Part shown: one piece after another, positions 16,584 to 23,534 of the stretch | How the letters are laid out: each line of letters starts with the position of its first letter | How positions within the stretch are numbered: position 1 is the stretch's first letter | Origin: CALJIC01 sp039805565 | Lineage (GTDB): Bacteria > Chloroflexota > Chloroflexia > Chloroflexales > Roseiflexaceae | Assembly (NCBI GenBank): GCA_039805565.1 | Contig: JBDLTZ010000305.1 | Location: 1 to 24,515, forward strand | DNA length: 24,515 bases | Direction of reading: 5' to 3' | Position numbers and translations under genes: made by a program | The notes under the pieces: model-generated | Told to the model about the DNA's origin: nothing | The model's input: the letters and a program-made list of their open reading frames with translations, nothing else | Databases searched by the model: none

Positions 16584-16814
16584 ATGCGCAAGCTACGCCT
16601 CCCCAGCGCCGACACCACGGTCGACGCTGACCTCCAGGCCCTCGCCGAAGAGATCGCGACCAACACGGGCGTCTCGCCCGCGACCGCGCTCGAGCTCGCC
16701 CGCCGGCAGCGGCCCACGCTCCGCCAGTTCGCGGGGCAGTGGAACGCCGCCGTGCGCCGCGCCAGAGCCGCGCTGCACCTCCCCGAGGCCTCTGACGACA
16801 CGACGGAGAAGTAA
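16584..16814 (+). CDS. Small helical protein of unknown function (76 aa)
   Basis: I do not recognise it. The ATG at 16584 is set by GAGGAG at 16571-16576; the open frame before it runs through the terminator tail. The 76 residues begin basic (MRKLRLP), continue as amphipathic helices (DLQALAEEIATNTGVSPATALELARR), have a second basic helix (QWNAAVRRARAAL) and end acidic. A short helical protein of this shape could bind DNA or another cluster protein, but there is no clear helix-turn-helix. It is bounded by two long hairpins (16520-16551 and 16824-16879), which set it apart from both neighbours. Confidence 0.65.
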   Translation: MRKLRLPSADTTVDADLQALAEEIATNTGVSPATALELARRQRPTLRQFAGQWNAAVRRARAALHLPEASDDTTEK

Positions 16815-16823
16815 CCCTACGAG

Positions 16824-16879
16824 CGGAAACAATCGGACGTCAGCCCTGGCGACCCGGTGCTGATGTCCGATTGTTTCCG
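16824..16879. repeat. 21-bp inverted repeat just upstream of the DUF6884-like gene
   Basis: 16824-16844 (starting CGGAAACAATCGG) pairs with 16859-16879 (ending CCGATTGTTTCCG) over 21 positions with one G-T wobble and a 14-nt loop. No T-run follows. The right arm ends 16 nt before the ATG at 16896 and just before its ribosome site. It could be an operator, an mRNA processing or stability hairpin, or a recombination site. Confidence 0.8.
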
Positions 16880-16895
16880 GTCTGGAGAAGGTACG

Positions 16896-17387
16896 ATGCG
16901 TTCATCACTACCTGAGCCGAGCGCTCTGTCAGAGCTTCAGTCCAGCCGCCGGCTGCTGATCCTCGCGTGCAGCGCGACAAAGCGGCGCGACGTCCGACTG
17001 CTCCCGGCACTCGACCGCTACGCCGGACCGTCATTTCGCGTCCTGCGCCGCTGGCTCCATGACCACCCCATGCGAGCGACCATGCTCGACGTGTACGTGC
17101 TCTCGGCGGAGTTCGGCCTGTTCCCCGCCGCCCAGCCCATCCCCGACTACGACCGCCGGATGACGGCCGTGCGTGCCGAGGAGCTGCGGCCCCAGGTCGC
17201 GGTCGCGCTTCGCTACGTGGTGTCGGCCACAAGCTATGCCGCGGTCGGCGTGATTATGGGCCGGCGCTACCGACTCGCCCTCGCCGGCAATGAGCTGCTC
17301 CTGCGGCCGGCGCCGGTCTTTCTCTCACAAGAGGGCGCCGGGATCGGGGCGCAGCTCGCCGCGCTCAAGCAGTGGCTTGAGGCGTAG
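16896..17387 (+). CDS. DUF6884-like protein
   Basis: This 163-residue protein starts at the ATG at 16896, supported by GGAGAAGG at 16884-16891. Near the N-terminus LLILACSATKRR, then a conserved spacing to LPALDRYAGPSFRVLRRW and VYVLSAEFGLFPAAQPIPDYD, are the hallmarks of DUF6884 and related proteins, often found in phages and mobile islands. Their reaction is not known to me. The Cys in ACSATK and the S-A-x-F-G-L loop look like an active-site pocket, with a distant similarity to YaaA-like proteins. It is 12 nt upstream of the PP-loop ATPase gene, with the next ribosome site at its stop codon, so the two probably work together. Confidence 0.65.
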   Translation: MRSSLPEPSALSELQSSRRLLILACSATKRRDVRLLPALDRYAGPSFRVLRRWLHDHPMRATMLDVYVLSAEFGLFPAAQPIPDYDRRMTAVRAEELRPQVAVALRYVVSATSYAAVGVIMGRRYRLALAGNELLLRPAPVFLSQEGAGIGAQLAALKQWLEA

Positions 17388-17399
17388 GAGGAGTGCGCT

Positions 17400-18440
17400 G
17401 TGGCTTCCATTCCCCTTCCGCCGCCATCCATCGCCGAGCTCCCCCCACATCCTGTCCACGGCCCCGCACCGCTGCCCCCACAGCCAAGCATCATCATCGG
17501 CAGCAGCAGCGGCGGCAATGACAGCAGCGCTGCCATCCTCTACGCCCGCTGGCGCTGGCCCAACGTACCGATCCTGATCTGGCACGCCCTGCTCGACGAG
17601 ATGGACTGGGAGCAAACGCCCGCGCAGCTCGACGCGCTCGCCGAGCGTGTTGACGGCCGACGCGTGACCGTCCAGGCCATCTACGAGCGAACCGGTAGGC
17701 TGACACCCACCGGCCACCACGGCGTCACGCTCGCGGCCATCCATGATGTCGACGCAGGTGGGCCGGCGACGCCCGAGCAGTATCCCGACGGCATCCGCAC
17801 CCTGCTCGAGTTTGCCACGGAGGCTCGCAACGGCCAGCCGCCGACCGCGCGCATCCGCTGGTGTACCCACTACTTCAAGGTCGCGCTGTTCGACGCCTGG
17901 GCGCGGAGGAACCGGGCAGTGCTTGGCGATCATCCGCTGCTGATCACCGGCGAGCGCTGGCGCGAGTCGCCGGGCCGCGAGCGGCGGCTGACCGCCTGGG
18001 AATGGCGCGACGCGCTCACGCTGCAGCCCGGCAACGCCGAGTACGCCGCCGGCTGGCGGCTACTCTGGCTGCGCCCGGTTGTCGGCTGGGCATGGCATCA
18101 GGTCAACGCCTTCGTCCACGCTGCCGGCGTACCCTTTCATCCAGGTTACTTCGCCCAGGGCGAGACGCTGGAGACGATGCTCGACCCGCACCGCGACGAG
18201 CGGCACGGTCGGGCGCGCCTGTCGTGTCGCTGCTGCATCTTCACCCACCCCCGCCACCTCGCGGCCGCGCTGTGCAACGACCCGGCGAGCATCGCACCCG
18301 TCCTCGCGCGCGTTCGCGCCTACGAGCAGGCCAGCGGCTTCTCCTGGCAGCAGCGCGGCTCGCTGGACGATCTCCTCCAATCCGAACACACGCTCCCCCG
18401 CTATCGCCAACAACGGTTGCTACCGGACGATGATGGGTGA
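17400..18440 (+). CDS. PP-loop ATPase of the PAPS reductase/DndC-like family
   Basis: 346 residues from a GTG at 17400, with AGGAGGAG 6-13 nt upstream. After a proline-rich leader, IIIGSSSGGNDSS at 31-43 is the PP-loop (SGGxDS) that binds ATP and activates a substrate by adenylation. The family includes PAPS reductase, DndC and tRNA thiolases. Further features are DEMDWEQ at ~63-69, a RWCTHYFK segment near 155, and a C-terminal CRCCIFTHPRHLA, a Cys-rich motif seen in phage and island members that may carry sulfur or metal. The substrate is unknown. Beside a TGT-like enzyme and a Ubl/E1 pair, a base-modifying or thiolating role is attractive but unproven. The gene is normal in codon use and length. 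Confidence 0.8.
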   Translation: MASIPLPPPSIAELPPHPVHGPAPLPPQPSIIIGSSSGGNDSSAAILYARWRWPNVPILIWHALLDEMDWEQTPAQLDALAERVDGRRVTVQAIYERTGRLTPTGHHGVTLAAIHDVDAGGPATPEQYPDGIRTLLEFATEARNGQPPTARIRWCTHYFKVALFDAWARRNRAVLGDHPLLITGERWRESPGRERRLTAWEWRDALTLQPGNAEYAAGWRLLWLRPVVGWAWHQVNAFVHAAGVPFHPGYFAQGETLETMLDPHRDERHGRARLSCRCCIFTHPRHLAAALCNDPASIAPVLARVRAYEQASGFSWQQRGSLDDLLQSEHTLPRYRQQRLLPDDDG

Positions 18441-18467
18441 GCCCGCTACTCGCAGAAAGGACTTTGT

Positions 18468-18548
18468 ATGCCGCTATCACTACCCCCCGCGGCGGATCTG
18501 CTCCGTCGCTCGGCACCCGCCGAGCCTGAAGAAAGGACCGACTCATGA
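18468..18548 (+). CDS. Small ORF (26 aa) translationally coupled to the Ubl gene
   Basis: AGAAAGGA (18454-18461) precedes an ATG at 18468. The 26-codon frame (MPLSLPPAADLLRRSAPAEP...) ends at TGA 18546-18548, overlapping the ATG of the Ubl gene by the same ATGA arrangement used elsewhere in the cluster. This geometry suggests a real leader or small protein that couples ribosomes into the Ubl gene. No function can be read from it, and the overlap could be chance. Confidence 0.4.
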   Translation: MPLSLPPAADLLRRSAPAEPEERTDS

Positions 18549-18949
18549 CCACCTCGATCGTGCTGGACGGCCTGCTCGACGACGACATGCCCGAGGAGCG
18601 CACGGCGCGCGAGCTGGCCGATGAACAAGGAGCGCACCACGAGACCGTGCCGGCGCCGACAATCTCCCCCGACCCTGGCGACGGGGCCGTGGCGCCCGCG
18701 GCGACTGCGATGACACCGTCGGATACGACCGCAGCACCTGACCCCGCCGCCCGCGAGAAGCTCGTGATCGTCGAGGGCCAGACCTTTGTCGTCGACGCCG
18801 CGATCGACACCGAGACCATCCGAGCGCACCTGATCCGGCAGGGCTTCGCCAACCTCGCCGGCGCCGAGGTCCGCACCGGCACCCGCTCCCACAATGGCCA
18901 GATTCTGGCCACGATCGACTTCATCAAGCGGGCCGGAACCAAGGGCTAG
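18545..18949 (+). CDS. Ubiquitin-like protein of the PRTRC-C type (ends in GTKG)
   Basis: This 134-residue protein starts at the ATG at 18545, with GAAAGGA upstream. Residues 1-70 are rich in Pro, Ala, Thr and Asp and probably disordered. Residues ~72-134 look like a compact beta-grasp domain: LVIVEGQTFVV, DTETIRAHLIRQGF, then ATIDFIKRAGTKG. PRTRC system protein C, placed in a prokaryotic ubiquitin-like family, has the same short domain and the same GTKG end. A C-terminal glycine exposed at the very end is what an E1-like enzyme would adenylate. The partner E1-like and E2-like genes lie 2.3-4.4 kb downstream in the same cluster. The long disordered N-terminal extension is unusual compared with the ~70-residue PRTRC-C proteins. 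Confidence 0.7.
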   Translation: MTTSIVLDGLLDDDMPEERTARELADEQGAHHETVPAPTISPDPGDGAVAPAATAMTPSDTTAAPDPAAREKLVIVEGQTFVVDAAIDTETIRAHLIRQGFANLAGAEVRTGTRSHNGQILATIDFIKRAGTKG

Positions 18950-18966
18950 CTTTACCTTCGCGCATG

Positions 18967-18990
18967 CGGGCCAGGATACGTCCTGGCCCG
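18967..18990 (+). repeat. Hairpin with a TACG tetraloop inside the cluster
   Basis: CGGGCCAGGA (18967-18976) pairs perfectly with TCCTGGCCCG (18981-18990) around TACG. No T-run follows. It lies between the Ubl stop and the ribosome site of the next gene, so it may set mRNA stability or relative expression within the operon. Confidence 0.65.
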
Positions 18991-19011
18991 TGTCGATTCA
19001 GGAGCCAGACG

Positions 19012-19284
19012 ATGCGAAACGAGCAGAACCGGTTCGCGGCGTTGAGCGCGGCGCTCCGTGCGATCCCGCCACAGCCGATCGACATCCACAATCCGCTCGC
19101 CACCCTCCGCCCGCTCTTCGAGGGCACGATGACCATCGCGCAGGCGCTTTCGCCCGAGGTGCAGGCGGCGATTACGACCTGCGAGCAGCTCGCCTATGGG
19201 CGCGACCAGCGAGGACGACACCTATGCGACCGCGTGAACGGGCTTCGGCCCATCTCGACCACCCGCGACATCGCCGGCTGGTGA
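19012..19284 (+). CDS. Small protein of unknown function (90 aa)
   Basis: I do not recognise it. The ATG at 19012 follows AGGAG at 18999-19003; a start further upstream at 18964 would read through the hairpin and has no ribosome site. The protein opens MRNEQNRFAALSAALRAIPP and continues DIHNPLATLRPLFEGTMTIAQALSPEVQAAI, a soluble helical pattern without Cys pairs or membrane segments. Its TGA overlaps the GTG of the next gene (GTGA, 19281-19284), so they are translated together. It sits where PRTRC loci carry small accessory genes, but I cannot match it to any lettered PRTRC protein. Confidence 0.65.
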   Translation: MRNEQNRFAALSAALRAIPPQPIDIHNPLATLRPLFEGTMTIAQALSPEVQAAITTCEQLAYGRDQRGRHLCDRVNGLRPISTTRDIAGW

Positions 19285-20246
19285 GCCACCGGCCCGTCCG
19301 CTGCTCAACCAGAGATCGAAACGATGAGATCGTGCGGAGCGAGACGTGGGGGGCGCTCAGCAATGGTTTGCGCGGCGCCGACATCCTGCGGCGTCGTTTT
19401 CCCGACTTCTACCTGGCCCACGTCGCGGGCCGCACGACGACACCGCGACAGTTGCTGGGTGTGGTGCAGGCGCTCTTCTCGCTCGTGGAAGCGCTGGGAA
19501 TCGAACTCCCGGACGTGCTCGATATCCGAACTGACCCGCGCAACCCCGCTGGTGCGCTTGAGCAGCTTCCCTCGTTCGTTCGCGACGCCGAGGACGCCCT
19601 CGCCGCGCTGGAGAGCAGCCGCTGGATGCTCGAGGCGCTGCACCCAGTGGTGTACGGGCAGACCCGCGAGGTCGAGCCGCTCTTCGACGGCGGTGAGCAA
19701 AATCTGCTCGCTCTCATGCTCTGGGTGCTTGCCGACCGAACAAGCTGGTCGCTGGCGTCCGACGATATCCGGGAGGTACTCAACTACGCGGTAAGCGAGC
19801 TGCGACCAGCCCAGGTGTCGTTCGCACCGCGGCTCGAACGGCTACGCGCCCTTGCCTGGCCGCCGGGGTTCCCGATGGAGGAACTATGCACGCGGCTTGA
19901 TCGGCAGTCATGCCGGGGCGCCAACCTCGGCGCCGCGGTGCGCTACGTCTTCTCGATGACCGGCCTCCAGTTTGCCGACCTGAGCATGGAGGAGTTGGAC
20001 GAGATGGGCTGGCCCGGGATGGACTGGCTCAGCGTGGAGTTCGACCACGTCGCCGCGTGCCAGGCCGAGGCCAGGCAGATTGTCCAGCACTACTACGACC
20101 TTGATAACCTGGTGTCGTCCGACCCGGCCGTCTTCGACGAAGTGCTCGCCATGCTTGGCAACGCTGCGAGGAACACCCGCCGGACACTGCGGCGCCGTGA
20201 GCGCCGGCAGGATCGGGCGCGTATGGCACAAGGAGATACGACGTGA
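19281..20246 (+). CDS. Unknown protein, first of two tandem paralogues
   Basis: 321 residues from a GTG at 19281, which overlaps the previous stop by GTGA. The same frame is open back to 18894, but that part is a shadow of the upstream genes. The N-terminal half shares clear blocks with the next gene: FPDFYLAHVAGRTTTPRQLLGVVQALFSL here and FPEFYVAHIARCPTTPRALLGVVQAFFSL there. Later blocks such as HPVVYG, NLGAAVRYVFSMTGLQFADLS and the C-terminal arginine-rich helix (RNTRRTLRRRERR) also correspond in part. It is soluble and mostly helical, and no catalytic motif is evident. The basic tail is specific to this copy and might bind nucleic acid. I do not know the family. Pairing with a paralogue suggests a heterodimer, but that is inference. 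Confidence 0.8.
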   Translation: MSHRPVRCSTRDRNDEIVRSETWGALSNGLRGADILRRRFPDFYLAHVAGRTTTPRQLLGVVQALFSLVEALGIELPDVLDIRTDPRNPAGALEQLPSFVRDAEDALAALESSRWMLEALHPVVYGQTREVEPLFDGGEQNLLALMLWVLADRTSWSLASDDIREVLNYAVSELRPAQVSFAPRLERLRALAWPPGFPMEELCTRLDRQSCRGANLGAAVRYVFSMTGLQFADLSMEELDEMGWPGMDWLSVEFDHVAACQAEARQIVQHYYDLDNLVSSDPAVFDEVLAMLGNAARNTRRTLRRRERRQDRARMAQGDTT

Positions 20247-21181
20247 GGGCGTATCGCACGACCAGGTACATCTGCCGGAGCCAGATAACAGCGACGAATG
20301 AGGCCCCACAGCAGGAGGCGTGGAATGCTGTCGCCACGGGCCTCGCGGCCGCCGGCCATCTCCAGGCCCTCTTCCCCGAGTTCTACGTGGCCCATATCGC
20401 TCGGTGCCCAACAACGCCGCGGGCGCTGCTTGGCGTGGTGCAGGCGTTCTTCTCCCTGGCGCAGCAGAAGGTCGAGTTGTTCCTATCCGAAGAGCTCGAA
20501 ACTGACCCCGGCAACCCGCTCGCCGTCCTCCACCCTGGCGACGAGATCGACGATGACTGGGCGCGCGAGATCCTGACCGAGGAGGTTGGGCGCGACGTCC
20601 ATGAGCTGTGGCCGGTGGTATACGGGCTGGAGGATGCCGAGGAAGCCCTGTTTAGCTTCGGCACGCGTCCGTATCTTGTCGCCGCCGTCTACTGGGCGCT
20701 CTCCGCCGAGACCGCATGGGCGATGCCCTTCGTCGCACGCGATGCGCTGCTCCCCGCCCTGCAGCGACAGCTCTACCAGCACCGCATCGACCCGGCAATC
20801 CTGGGGCGCCTGGACAATCTTCCTGCTCTGCCCGCGGACGTGTCGATGAATGCGCTCTGCGATGGGCTCGACGCCACGTCGCCGCTGGCCAGGTGCTCGC
20901 TCGGCCAGGCGCTACGTTACTGCTTCCACGCCACCGGCAACCAGTTCTCCGACCTGTCGTATAGCGTCGTCGCGCAGATGGCGAGTTCGAACCTCGACTG
21001 GCGTAGCGAAGACCTCGACGTGATTGGCCAGCAGCAGCGCGCTGCGCGGGAGCTGGCGGAGGCATTCGACCGCCTCAACGGGGCGACGCTGCGCCACGTC
21101 GACGTGCTCGAGGAGCTGATCGAGCGCGTGATGAGCACGGCGTACCGCATCTCAGGGGCTCTGCCGCCGTCTCCCGCCTGA
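20243..21181 (+). CDS. Unknown protein, second of two tandem paralogues
   Basis: 312 residues from a GTG at 20243 that overlaps the previous stop by GTGA and follows AGGAG at 20231-20235. It is collinear with the upstream paralogue through most of its length (FPEFYVAHIAR, TPRALLGVVQAFFSL, WPVVYG, SLGQALRYCFHATGNQFSDLS). It lacks the arginine-rich tail and ends SGALPPSPA. Several acidic stretches (DPGNPLAVLHPGDEIDDDW) are seen. No enzyme motif is recognised. The two copies have diverged well beyond a recent duplication, so both are presumably kept for different parts of one complex. It is followed by a 99-nt gap with no strong hairpin before the E2-like gene. Confidence 0.8.
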   Translation: MRAYRTTRYICRSQITATNEAPQQEAWNAVATGLAAAGHLQALFPEFYVAHIARCPTTPRALLGVVQAFFSLAQQKVELFLSEELETDPGNPLAVLHPGDEIDDDWAREILTEEVGRDVHELWPVVYGLEDAEEALFSFGTRPYLVAAVYWALSAETAWAMPFVARDALLPALQRQLYQHRIDPAILGRLDNLPALPADVSMNALCDGLDATSPLARCSLGQALRYCFHATGNQFSDLSYSVVAQMASSNLDWRSEDLDVIGQQQRAARELAEAFDRLNGATLRHVDVLEELIERVMSTAYRISGALPPSPA

Positions 21182-21280
21182 GAACCGTTCGACGTTCCCT
21201 CGAACTCAGTACGCGAACCTCGCCTGACCGCGCTGTGCGCTGCACGGCGTGGTCGTGCGATTCGCCACAGGAGCCACAAG

Positions 21281-22024
21281 ATGCACACCACCGATGACCT
21301 CCCGCACGAGCTGCGGAGACGCCCCTGGCTACGGGTGCGCTCGCGCCCCTTGCGCCAGACAGTCGTGATCGACCGGCAGCCAAGCGTCCAGATCAGCATC
21401 TTCGACGATGCCGTCTATCTGACGGGGCGCCGCGGCCACGGCTGGGTCACCTACCCGATCGACCCGGACGACCTCGCTGCGGCCCTCGGCAAGCTCCCGA
21501 CCCACTCGGGCCTGCTTCCGCCCAACACCCTGGGGACGGGCACGGTCAACGGCCAGCGCTTCTACGTCCTGCTGGTCCCACCACGGCCCGCACGGCTGCG
21601 GGTCGCCGGGCGCAAGGAGCCGTTTCCGATCCAGACGCCGCCGCTCGTCTGGGCCGGCTGTGGGCAGGACTACCGAATCTTCGCGCTTCCCAGCCTCGAC
21701 TCGCCACGACCGCAGAGCCCGCTTGCCCACGCCCCGTTCCCGAACACCTACAACCCTGGCTCAATCTGCTGGGGCAGCACCGAGCGCCGGCCGGATGCCG
21801 GAACGGAGACCATGCTGTCAGTCCTCGACCTGTACCTGGAGGGCTCGTTCTTCAACAGTCACTTTGGCCAGCACCGCAGCCAGAGCAGGCCGCGGAGCGT
21901 TGTGACGCTCTACCGCAGCCTGTGCCAGGACCGGCCCTACCCACTCGACGATCTGGTCCCTGCGGGGCGCGAGCTGTCCTGGTTGCTGTCCGGTGATGCC
22001 TGGCGCGAGGGAGGGTCACGATGA
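21281..22024 (+). CDS. PRTRC system protein B-like (prokaryotic E2-like)
   Basis: 247 residues from the ATG at 21281, with AGGAG at 21269-21273. DPDDLAAALGKL, GLLPPNTLGTG and LPPRPARLRVAG-type segments, then HAPFPNTYNPGSICWGS at 150-166 and LEGSFFNSHFGQH, follow the order of PRTRC system protein B, which has been grouped with prokaryotic E2/UBC-like folds. C163 in GSICWG is at a position conserved in that family and is the natural candidate if it carries a thioester, but I cannot show that it does. Its TGA overlaps the ThiF start (ATGA 22021-22024), strongly linking it with the E1-like protein. In PRTRC loci the B, C and ThiF genes occur together, as here. Confidence 0.75.
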   Translation: MHTTDDLPHELRRRPWLRVRSRPLRQTVVIDRQPSVQISIFDDAVYLTGRRGHGWVTYPIDPDDLAAALGKLPTHSGLLPPNTLGTGTVNGQRFYVLLVPPRPARLRVAGRKEPFPIQTPPLVWAGCGQDYRIFALPSLDSPRPQSPLAHAPFPNTYNPGSICWGSTERRPDAGTETMLSVLDLYLEGSFFNSHFGQHRSQSRPRSVVTLYRSLCQDRPYPLDDLVPAGRELSWLLSGDAWREGGSR

Positions 22025-22944
22025 GCACAGGATGTGATCACACTCAGGCACTGTCTACCCAGAATCACGCGATGCAGGGCCTTGCGATTGACCCGCCCAT
22101 CCCCTTTGTGCTCCCGCCCGACGCACCGCTCCACATCGCGCTCGTCGGCTGTGGCGGGACTGGCTCCCACCTGGCGTTGAGCTTAGCGCGTCTGGCGTTT
22201 CATCTCCGCGCACAAGGGCGGTCGTCGCTGACGCTCACCGTGGTCGATGGCGACTTGGTCGAGCGCAAGAACGTGGGCCGGCAATGGTTCGCGCCGCACG
22301 AGGTGGGGCGGCCGAAAGCGCAGGTGTTGGCCGACCGGCTGAACGCCGCGCTCGGGCTGGATATCGTTGCCGTGCCCGCGATGGCGACGGTGCGGCTCCT
22401 GACCGACATCCAGCCGCCCTCACATGCACTCGGCCTGCTGGTCGGCGCGGTGGACACCGCGAGCGGTCGTCGCGCCCTGAACGACGCCCTCGCACGAAGC
22501 ACCTGGCGCATGTGGCTCGACGTGGGCAACGAGCGCGACTGGGGCACGGTGCTGCTCGGTACCGCAACCGAGGTACGCCAACTGCGCGGCGCCTTCGCCC
22601 TCGGCGGCGCCTGCACGGCACTGCCGGCGCCCACCCTGCGCTACCCCCATCTCCTCGACGACGAGCCAATGCAACCCCTGGCCGACTGTGCCGGCGCGAT
22701 GGCCGAGGGTACGCAGAGCCTGATGGTCAACCAGGCGGTCGCGGCGATCGCCGCGCAGTACCTCGCCGCTCTGGTAATCGCGCGCCAGATCACGGTCTAC
22801 GAGACGGCCCTCGATCTTGCGACCCTCACCGCCCGTTCGCTGCCGATCACGGTGGCGGCCATCGCTGAGGCGACCGGCCTCACCCGGCACCAGCTAACGA
22901 ACCTTGACGAACCGACAGCATACCGACAGGGAGGACGACGATGA
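22021..22944 (+). CDS. ThiF-family E1-like adenylating enzyme of the PRTRC type
   Basis: 307 residues from the ATG at 22021, overlapping the previous gene. HIALVGCGGTGSHLA at ~39-52 is the nucleotide-binding glycine loop (G43-C-G-G-T-G48). VVDGDLVERKNVGRQWF matches the D-x-D and N-x-x-R-Q segment that activates ATP in E1, MoeB and ThiF. GAVDTASGRRAL holds the usual D-x-x-x-x-R pattern. C223 in PLADCAGAMAEGTQSLMVNQAVA matches the catalytic-Cys area of PRTRC ThiF proteins. It should adenylate a C-terminal glycine, most likely that of the Ubl encoded at 18545. No separate zinc CxxC pairs are seen. A 4-bp overlap (ATGA, 22941-22944) couples it to the last gene of the cluster. Confidence 0.88.
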   Translation: MSTGCDHTQALSTQNHAMQGLAIDPPIPFVLPPDAPLHIALVGCGGTGSHLALSLARLAFHLRAQGRSSLTLTVVDGDLVERKNVGRQWFAPHEVGRPKAQVLADRLNAALGLDIVAVPAMATVRLLTDIQPPSHALGLLVGAVDTASGRRALNDALARSTWRMWLDVGNERDWGTVLLGTATEVRQLRGAFALGGACTALPAPTLRYPHLLDDEPMQPLADCAGAMAEGTQSLMVNQAVAAIAAQYLAALVIARQITVYETALDLATLTARSLPITVAAIAEATGLTRHQLTNLDEPTAYRQGGRR

Positions 22945-23462
22945 GCACACCAACGACGGACGACTCGCTGGCCCAGCAGTTCGTGCTGTTCGACCTTCAC
23001 AGCGCCGAGCTGGCGGCGCCCGCGGCCCTGCTTCCGCAGCTCGACGACATCCAGACGACGCCCACCAGAGGGAAGGCGGCGAAGCGGAGCCAGGCCACGA
23101 CGCCGCGGCAAGCACCGGCAAAAACCGCCCGTCGGACCCAGGAACCGCAACGACTGGACATTCCGCTGGCGCCCGACGTGCCCGAGCTTCCGCCGTTGCT
23201 GCTCGCGGCCGTGCGGGCGGCGCTGTTCCAGACGCTGTACCAGGAGGCGCTGAGTGCTTTCCAGGCGCTCAGCTCAGCGCAGCACGAACTACTCGGCGCC
23301 GCGACGGTCCTCGTTGTGGAGCCCGCCCGCCTGGGTGCGGCGGCCCAACTCCTGCTCGACACCCCGACCCTCAAGGCCGCCGTGAGCCTGCTCGCACTCG
23401 GCGCGTCGTTCCAGACTCAGGACCAGGTGGAGGACTCCACTCTCGACACAACCATCGCCTGA
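22941..23462 (+). CDS. Unknown protein, last gene of the Ubl cluster
   Basis: I do not recognise this family. It has 173 residues from an ATG that overlaps the ThiF stop; GGGAGG lies just upstream. The first 25 residues (QQFVLFDLHSAEL) look like a short peptide motif. Residues ~38-72 are basic, Lys/Arg/Thr/Pro-rich and probably disordered. The C-terminal ~100 residues form regular amphipathic helices (LLAAVRAALFQTLYQEALSAFQAL...). The disordered basic linker offers lysines that a Ubl could be attached to, which is speculation. It is separated from its downstream terminator by about 9 nt. Confidence 0.75.
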   Translation: MSTPTTDDSLAQQFVLFDLHSAELAAPAALLPQLDDIQTTPTRGKAAKRSQATTPRQAPAKTARRTQEPQRLDIPLAPDVPELPPLLLAAVRAALFQTLYQEALSAFQALSSAQHELLGAATVLVVEPARLGAAAQLLLDTPTLKAAVSLLALGASFQTQDQVEDSTLDTTIA

Positions 23463-23471
23463 ACACACCAC

Positions 23472-23510
23472 ACAGGGCCAGCACCGCGCGGTGCTGGCCC
23501 TGTTCGTTTT
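23472..23510 (+). terminator. Rho-independent terminator closing the cluster
   Basis: ACAGGGCCAGCACCGC (23472-23487) is followed immediately by its exact complement (23488-23503), a 16-bp palindrome that would form a GC-rich stem with a minimal loop, then TTCGTTTT. It closes the Ubl cluster shortly after the last stop codon and separates it from the convergent transporter gene. Confidence 0.88.
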
Positions 23511-23534
23511 CTCGCTTCGCGTGAACTGATCCCA

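Noticed and set aside
18894..19280. Long upstream extension of the first tandem paralogue
   Set aside because: It runs through the end of the Ubl gene and all of the 90-aa gene in another frame and reads as low-complexity sequence. The GTG at 19281 gives the coupled start and matches the paralogue.
21185..21203. Small inverted repeat (GTTCGA with TCGAAC) after the second paralogue
   Set aside because: Only 6 bp and no T-run. Too weak to call a terminator.
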